A DNA stretch of 16,499 nt from Bacteroidaceae bacterium (GTDB lineage Bacteria > Bacteroidota > Bacteroidia > Bacteroidales > Bacteroidaceae): NCBI GenBank assembly GCA_900770665.1, contig CAAGKZ010000065.1, forward strand, positions 1 through 16,499, in the 5' to 3' direction. The notes beneath the pieces are model-generated. The model had not been told where the DNA came from. It did not search any database and saw only the letters and a program-made list of their open reading frames with translations. Both the position numbers and the translations under genes were made by a program. Positions 6,551 to 14,367 of the stretch are shown here, piece after piece (positions within the stretch are counted from its first letter, which is position 1; every line of letters begins with the position of its first letter).

Positions 6551-7588
6551 TCATTGCTTTTTGTTCTTCAGCTCTTCCAGTTCCTTTGTAAGCTCCTTGA
6601 CCTTTTTGTCAAGTGCCGGCAGACGTTTTACGTGTGCCATGGCGCGCATGAACTCTTTCATGTCCATTGCAGGTGTTCCCATAAGCGTGACTCCGCTCTT
6701 TACATTGCCCAATGTTCCACACTGTGGACCTATTGTGGCGCGGTCGCCAATAGTGCTGTGTCCCGACACGCCGGCCTGGCCGCCGAAAATGCACCACTGG
6801 CCAATCTTTGTTGAACCGGCAATGCCGGCCTGGGCTGCCATTGCAGTGTGGCTGCCGACCTCGTCGTTGTGTGCAATCTGCACCAGGTTGTCAAGCTTGA
6901 CACCGCTGTGGATGGTTGTTGTGCCCATTGTCGCACGGTCGATACAGGTGTTTGCTCCAACCTCAACATTGTCTTCAATGACAACAATGCCGGTTTGCGG
7001 TATCTTGTTGTATCCGTTTGCTGTAGGTGCAAAACCGAAACCGTCGGCGCCTATCACGCATCCGCTGTGCAGGATACAGTCATTGCCGATGCGACAATCG
7101 TGGTATATCGTGACATGAGCGTAGAGCAGACAGTTGTTGCCAATCTTTGCTCCGTCACCAATTGATACACCGTCGTGGATGCAGCAGTTGTCACCAATTT
7201 CACAACCCTCGCCAATGACAACAAAAGGTGCAATGTAGCAGTTCTCGCCAATCTTTGCGCTCGGGGCAATTGATGCAAGTGAACTGATGCCTTTTTTCTT
7301 GGGTTTGCTTGCCTCGTACATCATCATCAGCGTAGCAAGGCTCTGGTATGCGTTGTCAACCTTTATGAGTGTAGCTGCAATTTCGCCATTAGGCTCAAAG
7401 TCGCGGTTTACCAATACAACCGATGATTTGGTAGTATATATATAATCGGTATATTTGGGGTTTGCAAGGAATGACAAGGCACCGGTGGTTCCCTCCTCAA
7501 TCTTTGCGAAAGTATAGACCTCGGCATTCTCGTTGCCCACAACCTCTCCATTGATGAACGATGCAATCTGTTTTGCGGTAAATTTCAT
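6551..7588 (-). CDS. lpxD: UDP-3-O-acylglucosamine N-acyltransferase LpxD
   Basis: Third step of lipid A synthesis, adding the N-linked 3-hydroxyacyl chain after LpxC has acted. 345 residues, the normal size. The N-terminal ~100 residues (MKFTAKQIASFINGEVVG, then GALSFLANPKY) are the uridine-binding domain; residues ~105-315 are hexapeptide repeats of a left-handed beta-helix (IGENCYI, IGDNCCI, IGNDCIL). H240 in QIAHNDEVG matches the catalytic His (H239 in E. coli). The C-terminus (LPALDKKVKELTKELEELKNKKQ region) is a short charged helix, probably coiled-coil. It is the first gene of the lpx block, and transcription must start within the ~160 bases upstream or read through from pyrF. Confidence 0.97.
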   Translation of the reverse strand: MKFTAKQIASFINGEVVGNENAEVYTFAKIEEGTTGALSFLANPKYTDYIYTTKSSVVLVNRDFEPNGEIAATLIKVDNAYQSLATLMMMYEASKPKKKGISSLASIAPSAKIGENCYIAPFVVIGEGCEIGDNCCIHDGVSIGDGAKIGNNCLLYAHVTIYHDCRIGNDCILHSGCVIGADGFGFAPTANGYNKIPQTGIVVIEDNVEVGANTCIDRATMGTTTIHSGVKLDNLVQIAHNDEVGSHTAMAAQAGIAGSTKIGQWCIFGGQAGVSGHSTIGDRATIGPQCGTLGNVKSGVTLMGTPAMDMKEFMRAMAHVKRLPALDKKVKELTKELEELKNKKQ

Positions 7589-7633
7589 ATCCTGTCGGGA
7601 CTATTGGTTTTTATTAAAAAAGTAGTTCAGTTT

Positions 7634-7702
7634 CCATTAAAAAAACTTTGGGGCAGGATTCGGATAACTCCTATTGCGAAGATAGTCATTCTGCCCGAAT
7701 CC
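7634..7702 (-). terminator. Probable terminator of the purM-prfA-pyrF block, with two alternative stems
   Basis: Within the 162-base gap between pyrF and lpxD, GGATTCGG (7656-7663) can pair with CCGAATCC (7695-7702), and GGGCAG (7651-7656) with CTGCCC (7691-7696); the two stems exclude each other. On the minus strand the structure is followed by a U-run (plus-strand A-run, 7639-7645), as expected for termination after pyrF. Inside the loop TATCTTCG (7684-7677, minus) resembles a -7 element that could serve lpxD, but no -33 element is visible. Confidence 0.45.
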
Positions 7703-7750
7703 CGATATGCCTTTTTAACGGAATTTGTGGCCAAATTACAGCCGCTTATG

Positions 7751-8581
7751 TTAAATAATGTTTCTTAGCTTGAGCTCGTTCTCCATCTGCTGCTGGTAGT
7801 CGTGAGCCTTCTCTGCTGCAACTGCTGCAAAGTTCTCGCTGCTGTCGGCGAAGATGATGGCGCGGCTTGCATTAACAAGCAGACCGCAATCCTCGTTCAT
7901 TCCATACTTGCATACCTCCTCGAGTGAACCGCCTTGTGCGCCAACGCCTGGAACAAGAAGGAAGTGTGTGGGGACAATGTTACGTACATTCTCGAACGAC
8001 TTTCCTTGTGTTGCACCAACCACGTACATCATGTTCTCGTCGCTTCCCCAGTTCTTTGATGTTGCAAGCACCTTCTCAAAGAGCATGGTGCCGTTCTCAT
8101 CCTTTGTCAGCTGGAAATCGTGTGAGCCCGGGTTCGATGTGAGCGCAAGAACAATCACCCAACTGCCTTCGTATGCGAGGAATGGCTTCACGCTGTCCTC
8201 GCCCATGTATGGAGCAACAGTGATTGAGTCGACCTTCATCTCCTCGAAGAACGAACGTGCATAGAGTGACGAAGTGTTGCCGATATCACCACGCTTTGCA
8301 TCTGCAATGATGAAAATCTCGGGGTAGTTCTCTTTGATATAATTGACGGTCTTCTCAAAGCTTATCCAACCCTTTACGCCGCCGGCCTCATAGAATGCGA
8401 GGTTTGGCTTGTATGCAACAGTGTATGCTGCAGTCGCATCAATGATTGCCTTGTTGAACTCGAAGATGGGGTCTTCGCAACCGAGCAGATGTGCCGGCAA
8501 CTTCTTGATATCACTGTCGAGACCTACGCACAAGAATGAGCGCTTTTCCTTAATCTGGTTGATTAGTTCCTGTCTGTTCAT
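7751..8581 (-). CDS. pyrF: Orotidine 5'-phosphate decarboxylase (type 2)
   Basis: Last step of UMP synthesis: decarboxylates OMP to UMP in the cytoplasm. The 276-residue length fits the longer 'type 2' subfamily (~270 residues) rather than the ~235-residue E. coli type. LCVGLDSDIKKLP at the start holds the substrate-binding aspartate, and the catalytic DAKRGDI at residues 94-100 includes K96 and D99. YKPNLAFYEAGG and LLVPGVGAQGG are further conserved phosphate- and base-binding segments. It starts 19 bases downstream of prfA and is probably co-transcribed with it. Confidence 0.96.
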   Translation of the reverse strand: MNRQELINQIKEKRSFLCVGLDSDIKKLPAHLLGCEDPIFEFNKAIIDATAAYTVAYKPNLAFYEAGGVKGWISFEKTVNYIKENYPEIFIIADAKRGDIGNTSSLYARSFFEEMKVDSITVAPYMGEDSVKPFLAYEGSWVIVLALTSNPGSHDFQLTKDENGTMLFEKVLATSKNWGSDENMMYVVGATQGKSFENVRNIVPTHFLLVPGVGAQGGSLEEVCKYGMNEDCGLLVNASRAIIFADSSENFAAVAAEKAHDYQQQMENELKLRNII

Positions 8582-8600
8582 AGCTTATATTTTTTATCTG

Positions 8601-9710
8601 TTATAGTTCCTGTTCTTTCATTCTCTCGGCATTCTCGGCAATTATCAGGTGGTCGATACAATCCTGGATGTCACCATTTACGAATGCGTTCAAATTATAT
8701 ATGGTGTAGTTTATTCTGTGGTCGGTTATGCGTCCTTGAGGATAGTTGTAGGTACGTATCTTTGCGCTACGGTCACCTGTCGACACCATAGTCTTGCGTT
8801 TGTTGGCAATGTCGTCGGCATAGCGCTGGTGTTCGCGGTCATATATGAGCGTGCGCAAGCGTGCGAGTGCGCGCTCCTTGTTCTTGGGTTGGTCGCGCGT
8901 CTCGGTACACTCAATGAGAATCTCCTCGACCTGGTTGGTCTCGGGGTTGAGCCATGGGTAACGCAAGCGTACTCCCGATTCCACCTTGTTCACGTTCTGT
9001 CCACCAGCACCGCTTGAACGGAATGTATCCCACTTTATGGCGCTTTCGGTAATTTCCACGTCAAAGGCCTCGGCCTCGGGAAGCACGGCTACCGATGCAG
9101 CCGATGTGTGTACGCGGCCCTGTGTCTCTGTTGCCGGCACACGCTGCACGCGGTGCACTCCCGACTCATATTTCAATGTACCATATACCTTTTCGCCTGT
9201 TACGGTGCAGATGATTTCCTTGTAACCGCCCGATGTACCCTCGCTACAGCTCGAAACCTCCAGTCGCCAACCTTTGCTCTCGCAATACTTTGTGTACATG
9301 CGGAAGAGGTCGCCTGCAAAGATTGCCGCCTCGTCGCCGCCGGTTCCGCCGCGTATCTCAAGAATGGCATTCTTGTCGTCCTGCGGGTCGGCAGGGATGA
9401 GCAAAAGCTTTATCTCCTCCTCGGTTGCGGGAATCTCCTTTTCGCAAGTGTCAATCTCCTCGCGTGCCATTTCGCGAAGCTCGGGGTCGCTCTCATTTGC
9501 AAGCAGGTCCTTTGCCTCGGCAAGGGTGGTGAGCAGGTTTATGTAGCGCTTGCGCGCATCAAGTATCTGCTCCAGTTCGCGGTATTCCTTGTTGAGCCTC
9601 ACGTAGCGCTTCATGTCGGCAACGACCGAAGGGTCGGTAATCAGTGTCGACACCTCCTGGAACCTTGCTTCAAGGTCGTTCAGTTTGCTCAGCAGTGAAT
9701 TATTCTCCAT
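8601..9710 (-). CDS. prfA: Peptide chain release factor 1
   Basis: Recognises UAA and UAG stop codons in the ribosomal A site and triggers release of the finished protein. 369 residues, normal for RF1. The N-terminal helical domain (about 1-105) is followed by EIRGGTGGDEAAIF, the codon-reading tripeptide PAT at 192-194 (RF1; RF2 has SPF), and the GGQ motif at 236-238 (SSGAGGQNVNKVESGVRLRY), whose Gln acts in peptidyl-tRNA hydrolysis. It follows purM by 92 bases and precedes pyrF by 19. The 92-base gap shows no good promoter, so purM-prfA-pyrF may be one transcript. Confidence 0.98.
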   Translation of the reverse strand: MENNSLLSKLNDLEARFQEVSTLITDPSVVADMKRYVRLNKEYRELEQILDARKRYINLLTTLAEAKDLLANESDPELREMAREEIDTCEKEIPATEEEIKLLLIPADPQDDKNAILEIRGGTGGDEAAIFAGDLFRMYTKYCESKGWRLEVSSCSEGTSGGYKEIICTVTGEKVYGTLKYESGVHRVQRVPATETQGRVHTSAASVAVLPEAEAFDVEITESAIKWDTFRSSGAGGQNVNKVESGVRLRYPWLNPETNQVEEILIECTETRDQPKNKERALARLRTLIYDREHQRYADDIANKRKTMVSTGDRSAKIRTYNYPQGRITDHRINYTIYNLNAFVNGDIQDCIDHLIIAENAERMKEQEL

Positions 9711-9802
9711 TATATTCAGTTCTGTATTGCGTCTGTCCGTGTATTGTGCAAAAGAAGACGCTTTTCATAATATATGCCCTGCATTGCTGCAAGGCACATT
9801 TA

Positions 9803-10969
9803 TTAATATTTGAAAGTGCCGTAAGGACTCTCTATAATCAACTCGTTGTGGTCGCAATCCTCCACGCGGCCAATAATCTGCGCGTCAACGCCAAAGCTCT
9901 TGCTTATTGCAATAATCTCCTCGGCGTGTTCGGGTTTTACATATACCTCCAGACGGTGTCCCATGTTGAATACCTTGTACATCTCGGCCCAGTCTGTTCC
10001 GCTCTGCTCCTTGATGGCCTTGAACAGCGGTGGAATGGGGAAGAGGTTGTCCTTGATTACCTTCTTGTTTTCTACAAAATGCATAACCTTTGTCTGTGCA
10101 CCGCCCGAGCAGTGTACCATTCCGTGAATCTCGGGACGCAGTGCATCGAGAATCTTCTTCACGATTGGTGCGTATGTGCGTGTAGGTGACAATACCAGTT
10201 TGCCGGCATCGAGTGGCGAACCCTCAACCTCGTCGGTGAGCTTCAGACCACCTGAATAGATGAGCTCATCGGGAACGTTCTTGTCGTAGCTCTCGGGGTA
10301 CTTCTCGGCGAGATACTTGCTGAACACGTCGTGACGTGCCGATGTAAGGCCGTTGCTGCCCATGCCGCCGTTGTACTCGCTCTCGTATGTCGCCTGTCCG
10401 TATGATGCAAGACCCACGATGACATCGCCGCCTGCAATGTTCGCGTTGTCAATGACATCGCTGCGCTTCATGCGGCATGTAACGGTGCTGTCAACAATGA
10501 TGGTGCGCACAAGGTCGCCCACGTCGGCAGTCTCACCACCTGTGGCATAAACACCAACACCCATCTCACGAAGCTCGGCAAGCAGTTCGTCTGTTCCGTT
10601 GATGATTGCCGAAATAACCTCGCCCGGAATGAGCAACTTGTTGCGGCCGATGGTTGATGAAACCAGGATGTTGTCTGTTGCACCAACGCAAAGCAGGTCG
10701 TCAATGTTCATGATAAGTGCATCCTGTGCAATGCCTTTCCACACGCCAAGGTCGCCTGTCTCCTTCCAGTAGAGATATGCCAACGACGATTTTGTGCCGG
10801 CACCGTCGGCATGCATTATGTTGCAGTACTCAGGGTCGCCGCCAAGAATGTCGGGGATAATCTTGCAGAATGCTTTTGGGTAAAGACCTTTGTCAATGTT
10901 CTTGATAGCGTTGTGAACATCCTCTTTAGACGCAGAAACTCCGCGCATCATGTATCTTTGGTCGCTCAT
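9803..10969 (-). CDS. purM: Phosphoribosylformylglycinamidine cyclo-ligase, long Bacteroidetes form
   Basis: Converts FGAM to AIR with ATP, the fifth step of purine synthesis. 388 residues from ATG 10969 (MSDQRYMMRG), longer than the ~345 residues of E. coli PurM. HADGAGTKSSLAY at 53-65 corresponds to the GVDGVGTK segment, DALIMNIDDLLCVGA to the MVNDILVQGA segment, and YATGGETADVGD to the GGETAEMPG segment; the C-terminal half has the AIRS-C features GMVHCSGGA and FNMGHRLEVYV. The frame stays open upstream to 11101, but that start lies above the promoter at 11000-11031, so ATG 10969 is right. The family (PurM/ThiL/SelD-like ATP-binding) is firm; the long form diverges enough that I keep some caution about the substrate. 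Confidence 0.9.
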   Translation of the reverse strand: MSDQRYMMRGVSASKEDVHNAIKNIDKGLYPKAFCKIIPDILGGDPEYCNIMHADGAGTKSSLAYLYWKETGDLGVWKGIAQDALIMNIDDLLCVGATDNILVSSTIGRNKLLIPGEVISAIINGTDELLAELREMGVGVYATGGETADVGDLVRTIIVDSTVTCRMKRSDVIDNANIAGGDVIVGLASYGQATYESEYNGGMGSNGLTSARHDVFSKYLAEKYPESYDKNVPDELIYSGGLKLTDEVEGSPLDAGKLVLSPTRTYAPIVKKILDALRPEIHGMVHCSGGAQTKVMHFVENKKVIKDNLFPIPPLFKAIKEQSGTDWAEMYKVFNMGHRLEVYVKPEHAEEIIAISKSFGVDAQIIGRVEDCDHNELIIESPYGTFKY

Positions 10970-10999
10970 TTTGTATAATGTTTTTGTGTATTTATTGTG

Positions 11000-11031
11000 C
11001 AAAGATAATATATAACGCGCGAAAAGGCAAA
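11000..11031 (-). promoter_or_regulatory. Bacteroidetes-type promoter for purM
   Basis: On the minus strand TTTG (11031-11028), 20 bases, then TATCTTTG (11007-11000) match the consensus TTTG-N19-21-TAnnTTTG exactly. Transcription should start near 10994, giving a leader of about 25 nt to ATG 10969. This element settles the start of purM. Confidence 0.85.
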
Positions 11032-11281
11032 TAAGATACCGCTTAAATTTCCATTCAACGCAAAGGTGGTGGATGTTGGTGTATTTTGCGTTTTTTGACA
11101 TTTTGTCATTTGTAACATTTTTCTCTTGATTTGTGGTAAATACGTGGCGAATGTGCGTGCTTTTCTTTACTGTTGTATGAGTGTGCCGCTTTTGGAGTGA
11201 AAAAATGTCTTTTATTAACTTTTATTGTGTTCTTTTCCCGAAAATGAAAGCTTAAAATTTTAATTTATAATATATTTTGTC

Positions 11282-11289
11282 TATATTTG
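11282..11289 (+). promoter_or_regulatory. Candidate -7 element for the POT transporter
   Basis: TATATTTG matches TAnnTTTG exactly, but the expected TTTG about 20 bases upstream is absent (AT-rich sequence instead). Use of this site would leave a ~190-nt leader. Confidence 0.5.
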
Positions 11290-11295
11290 CGGTTG

Positions 11296-11488
11296 CTTCC
11301 CGGAAAAGTGATTGCAGTGATGCAGTTGTTGAAGTCTGTTGCTTGACAAATGACAGGAAACTCGCTTCGATTTATCGTTTTCTTGGAAATAGTGTCATCT
11401 GTATGCGGTTCGGTGCGGCATGCTGTGACATGGGGGCAAACCCCTCAATACGTGAGTGAATAATTTATTAATCTTTAAATTTTTATCT
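11296..11488 (+). other. Long 5' leader of the POT transporter gene
   Basis: About 190 bases lie between the candidate promoter and the start codon. A GGGG-CAAA-CCCC hairpin sits at 11433-11444 and a possible TGACA/TGTCA long-range pairing brackets the middle. I recognise no known riboswitch. The rest of the gap (11032-11281) shows nothing beyond the purM promoter and AT-rich sequence. Confidence 0.35.
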
Positions 11489-13366
11489 ATGTTTAACGGA
11501 CATCCTAAAGGTCTATGGGCTTTGGCCCTTGCCAACACAGGTGAGCGTTTCGGCTACTACACCATGTTGGCTGTGTTCTTTTTGTTCCTGCAGCACAATT
11601 TCGGTTTCGATGTGCCCACCGCAGGTACCATCCAGTCAATATTTCTGGGTGTAGTTTATTTTGTGCCTCTTTTCGGTGGTATGCTTGCCGATAAGTATGG
11701 CTTCGGTAAGATGGTAACAACCGGTATCCTTGTAATGTTCTTGGGTTACCTGTTGCTTGCATTGCCTCTTGGTTCAGGAACTGTAGCTCTCGGTGTAATG
11801 GCGTTGGCGCTTCTCTTCGTGTGCGTAGGTACCGGTCTTTTCAAGGGTAACCTCCAGGTTCTTGTAGGTAACTTGTACGACGACCCCAAATACTCGGCAA
11901 AGCGCGACGAGGGTTTCAGCATCTTCTACATGGCAATCAACATCGGTTCAATGTTTGCAGCAGCTGCTGCGCTAGGTATCATGGCCTATGCGCAGGAGAA
12001 ATTTAACGTAGATAAGGGTGAGTCTTACCACTATGCGTTTGCCGTAGCTTGCGTATCGTTGATTTTCTCTATCATCGTCTACTACACATTCCGTGGTACA
12101 TTCGCTCATGCCGACCGTGCAAAGACCGTTGTTGCATCTGACGAGAAGGTTGAGGAACTCACTCCTGCACAGACAAAGGAGCGCATCGTTTGTCTTTGCC
12201 TTGTGTTTGCCGTGGTTATCTTCTTCTGGATGGCATTCCACCAGAACGGTACTACAATGACGCAGTTTGCCGAGATTTACACGGCAAAGTCTGACGCCGG
12301 CGTTTCAAGCCTCTTGTTCAATGTGTGGAATCTTGTGCTCATAATCCTTTCAGTATACGGCTTGTTGAACATCTTCCAGTCAAAGACTGCAAAGGGCAAG
12401 CTCATTGCTTCTGTGTTGTTCCTTGCATCTGCAGGTTATCTTGTTTATCAGGCAGTCAATGTTACAGGTTCTGTTGACGTGGAGGCTCCTATCTTCCAGC
12501 AGTTCAACCCATGCTTTGTAGTTGCTTTGACACCTATCGTGATGCTTGTTTTCGGTGCACTCTCAAAGAGAGGCAAAGAGCCTTCTTCTCCAATGAAGAT
12601 TGGTCTTGGTATGCTTGTGGCAGGTATCGGTTTCGTTGTTCTTCTTGTAGGTTCTAAGGGTCTCAACACTCCTGCAGTTCAGGAGGCCGACCAGATAAGA
12701 TATGAGAAGGCGCAGCTTGAGGTTGCTGTCAATAAGGCTGAATTGTTGTTGAAAGAGGTTGCTCTTCCAATAGCTGCTACTGAAACATCAGACACAACCA
12801 GCGAACTTTCTCATGTTGTTCATCCTATGTATGGCGACAGCGAGGTTTTGCCAATTTCTTATATGGGTGAGACTAAAGAAGAAATCGTCAAGGCTATCAA
12901 GATTTTGGAGGATAAGGATGCAAAGAGAAACGATATTGTTGACGTGCAGAAGGTGCTTGTTGCACAGTATGACAGCATCTACAATGTATGCGAGGCAAAA
13001 CTTCCGGCAACTCTCAAGTCACAGATTCAGGAGCAGGACGTAATCGCTCAGGGCATTGCTCCTGTAGGCTATGTATCTCCAAACTGGTTGATTATTACAT
13101 ACTTCATCCTTACAATAGCTGAGCTTCTGCTCTCACCAATCGGTATTTCATTTGTAAGTAAGGTTGCTCCTCCAAAGTACAAGGGTATGATGATGGGTGG
13201 CTGGTTCGTGGCTACTGCAATCGGTAACTTCCTTGTTGCTGTTCCGGCACTCCTTTGGGGTTCACGCCCATTGTATATTGTTTGGGGCGTGCTCATTGCA
13301 GTATGTCTTGTATCGGCACTGTTCATCTTCTCAATCCTCAAGCGTCTTGAGAAGGTTGCAAAGTAA
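11489..13366 (+). CDS. POT/PTR-family (peptide) MFS transporter with large soluble insert
   Basis: Inner-membrane transporter of the proton-dependent oligopeptide family; substrate probably di- or tripeptides, unproven. 625 residues, longer than the ~500 of E. coli DtpA. NTGERFGYY at 16-24 is the ExxERFxYY motif of helix 1, with Asn in place of the first Glu. FYMAINIGS at 146-154 is the PTR2 signature. Hydrophobic segments cover residues ~25-390 and ~532-616; between them about 140 residues (391-530) are soluble, rich in K/E/D and predicted helical. ATG 11489 is chosen over a GTG at 11456 because family members start MxxGHPKGL close to helix 1. The gene stands alone, with a terminator 18 bases after its stop. 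Confidence 0.9.
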   Translation: MFNGHPKGLWALALANTGERFGYYTMLAVFFLFLQHNFGFDVPTAGTIQSIFLGVVYFVPLFGGMLADKYGFGKMVTTGILVMFLGYLLLALPLGSGTVALGVMALALLFVCVGTGLFKGNLQVLVGNLYDDPKYSAKRDEGFSIFYMAINIGSMFAAAAALGIMAYAQEKFNVDKGESYHYAFAVACVSLIFSIIVYYTFRGTFAHADRAKTVVASDEKVEELTPAQTKERIVCLCLVFAVVIFFWMAFHQNGTTMTQFAEIYTAKSDAGVSSLLFNVWNLVLIILSVYGLLNIFQSKTAKGKLIASVLFLASAGYLVYQAVNVTGSVDVEAPIFQQFNPCFVVALTPIVMLVFGALSKRGKEPSSPMKIGLGMLVAGIGFVVLLVGSKGLNTPAVQEADQIRYEKAQLEVAVNKAELLLKEVALPIAATETSDTTSELSHVVHPMYGDSEVLPISYMGETKEEIVKAIKILEDKDAKRNDIVDVQKVLVAQYDSIYNVCEAKLPATLKSQIQEQDVIAQGIAPVGYVSPNWLIITYFILTIAELLLSPIGISFVSKVAPPKYKGMMMGGWFVATAIGNFLVAVPALLWGSRPLYIVWGVLIAVCLVSALFIFSILKRLEKVAK

Positions 13367-13383
13367 AGAACGGTCAAAACGTT

Positions 13384-13429
13384 TATATAAAAAATACAGG
13401 TTTCAGGCGAAACCTGTATTTTTTATATA
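13384..13429 (+). terminator. Rho-independent terminator of the POT transporter gene
   Basis: A perfect 21-bp stem (13384-13404 with 13409-13429) around the loop AGGC, with a T-run in the right arm (gtattttttatata). It would also work on the minus strand. Confidence 0.93.
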
Positions 13430-13502
13430 CTAAACCTTTAATGGCGTTTAATTGCTTTGCTAATAATATAGCAGTTGACCTGCATGCTGATAAACATGTA
13501 GA

Positions 13503-13572
13503 CGTCATGTCGACCGTAGTGGAGACATCTCGTTTGCTATAGTAGAGATCCTTCGACCGCGTTCATGATGAC
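13503..13572. repeat. Imperfect palindromic intergenic element
   Basis: Bounded by GTCATGTCGACCG (13504 onward) and CGACCGCGTTCATGATGAC (ending 13572), with GGAGACATCTC and GAGATCCTTCGACC facing each other inside. This pattern (GTCAT-TCGAC ... GAGATC-TTCGAC-GATGAC) resembles a hairpin element common between genes in Bacteroidetes. It lies in the 13430-13884 gap, where no convincing gene is seen. Confidence 0.55.
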
Positions 13573-13779
13573 ATTATTGGAGCGATATCTATATTATTGC
13601 TTTTTACTTCTTGCTTGCTAGTTTGGGAAGAATTAACAAAGATGAGCAAAGTAGTATGGTGATGTATGCACTGAATGTACCTCTAGGTTTCAACATCACA
13701 AGCATCTATTCCGGAAACAAGAATGGCAACTACATAAAAATGAGGCTGACTAAAAAGGCTCTTTTTATCCAACCTCATA

Positions 13780-13822
13780 AAAAATTGGGCAACCCAATTT
13801 ACTTTTGGGTCGCCCAATTTTT
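13780..13822 (-). terminator. Terminator of the two-gene membrane protein operon (bidirectional)
   Basis: 18-base arms 13780-13797 and 13805-13822 pair except at one position, which is A-C in plus-strand RNA and G-U in minus-strand RNA. The minus transcript thus folds fully and ends in a U-run, placing it 62 bases after the stop at 13885. Just to its left, 13741-13777 is a second, weaker GAGG/CCTC hairpin. Confidence 0.8.
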
Positions 13823-13884
13823 ATCATCATTGTTCTAAATTGATTAAGGTATGCGCAGAGTTAAGCTGCATTGTTTTCTCCAAA

Positions 13885-14325
13885 TTACTTTCTCGCTTTT
13901 TCAATGATACCGAAAATCAATGGCAATATCAGCTGCGCGAGCAATAATATAATTATCAGATAAAAGGTTATGGAGTAATTTCCTTCCTCATAACTACTGA
14001 AATTGAGTCTTGAGTGGAATGTGTGGCATTCGATTATTCCAATCAATCCTGCAACAGCCGATATTATAGAAAATGTCTTGTTGCTGCCATGTGCTTGTAT
14101 AAAAATGTTAGCACAATTAATATAAAGAAGTATAATGACTGGAGACCACCTCATTTCGGCAAATGAAACGCAGTAGTAGGCAATAGGATGCTTGCTAGCT
14201 TCATTGTAGGCATCATAGACTTCTTTGTCCTGAACCCAATAGAATGGGATAAAGAAACATGCAATGAGCGCCATGCTTATGCCTGCAAGGATATATGATT
14301 TGCTATCTTTTCTTGATGTATTCAT
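13885..14325 (-). CDS. Small membrane protein of unknown function, paralogue of its upstream neighbour
   Basis: 146 residues with about four hydrophobic helices (near 11-30, 61-78, 84-101, 118-141) and no recognisable family. The segment YINCANIFIQAHGSNKTFSI and the ending QLILPLIFGIIEK match VVIFMQLVNIFIQAKKKN and QILVPIFAAIFSK of the next gene upstream, so the two arose by duplication. It follows that gene by 42 bases and shares its promoter and the terminator at 13780-13822. The base composition is more AT-rich than the neighbouring housekeeping genes. Existence as a gene is well supported by the paralogy; function is unknown. Confidence 0.8.
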   Translation of the reverse strand: MNTSRKDSKSYILAGISMALIACFFIPFYWVQDKEVYDAYNEASKHPIAYYCVSFAEMRWSPVIILLYINCANIFIQAHGSNKTFSIISAVAGLIGIIECHTFHSRLNFSSYEEGNYSITFYLIIILLLAQLILPLIFGIIEKARK

Positions 14326-14367
14326 AATCGTAGTAGTTAAAAATGGTTTTATGTTCCTTGGAAAGGT

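Noticed and set aside
10970..11101. 44-residue extension of PurM from 11101
   Set aside because: The promoter at 11000-11031 lies inside it, and homologues start near MSDQRY.
11277..11459. 60-residue leader open frame before the POT transporter
   Set aside because: It starts at or upstream of the likely transcription start, and the peptide has no recognisable features.
11456..11488. GTG start giving 11 extra residues on the POT transporter
   Set aside because: ATG 11489 (MFNGHPKGL) fits the family start next to helix 1.
13611..13838. 75-residue plus-strand open frame
   Set aside because: It runs through two hairpins including the terminator at 13780-13822, and resembles no protein family.
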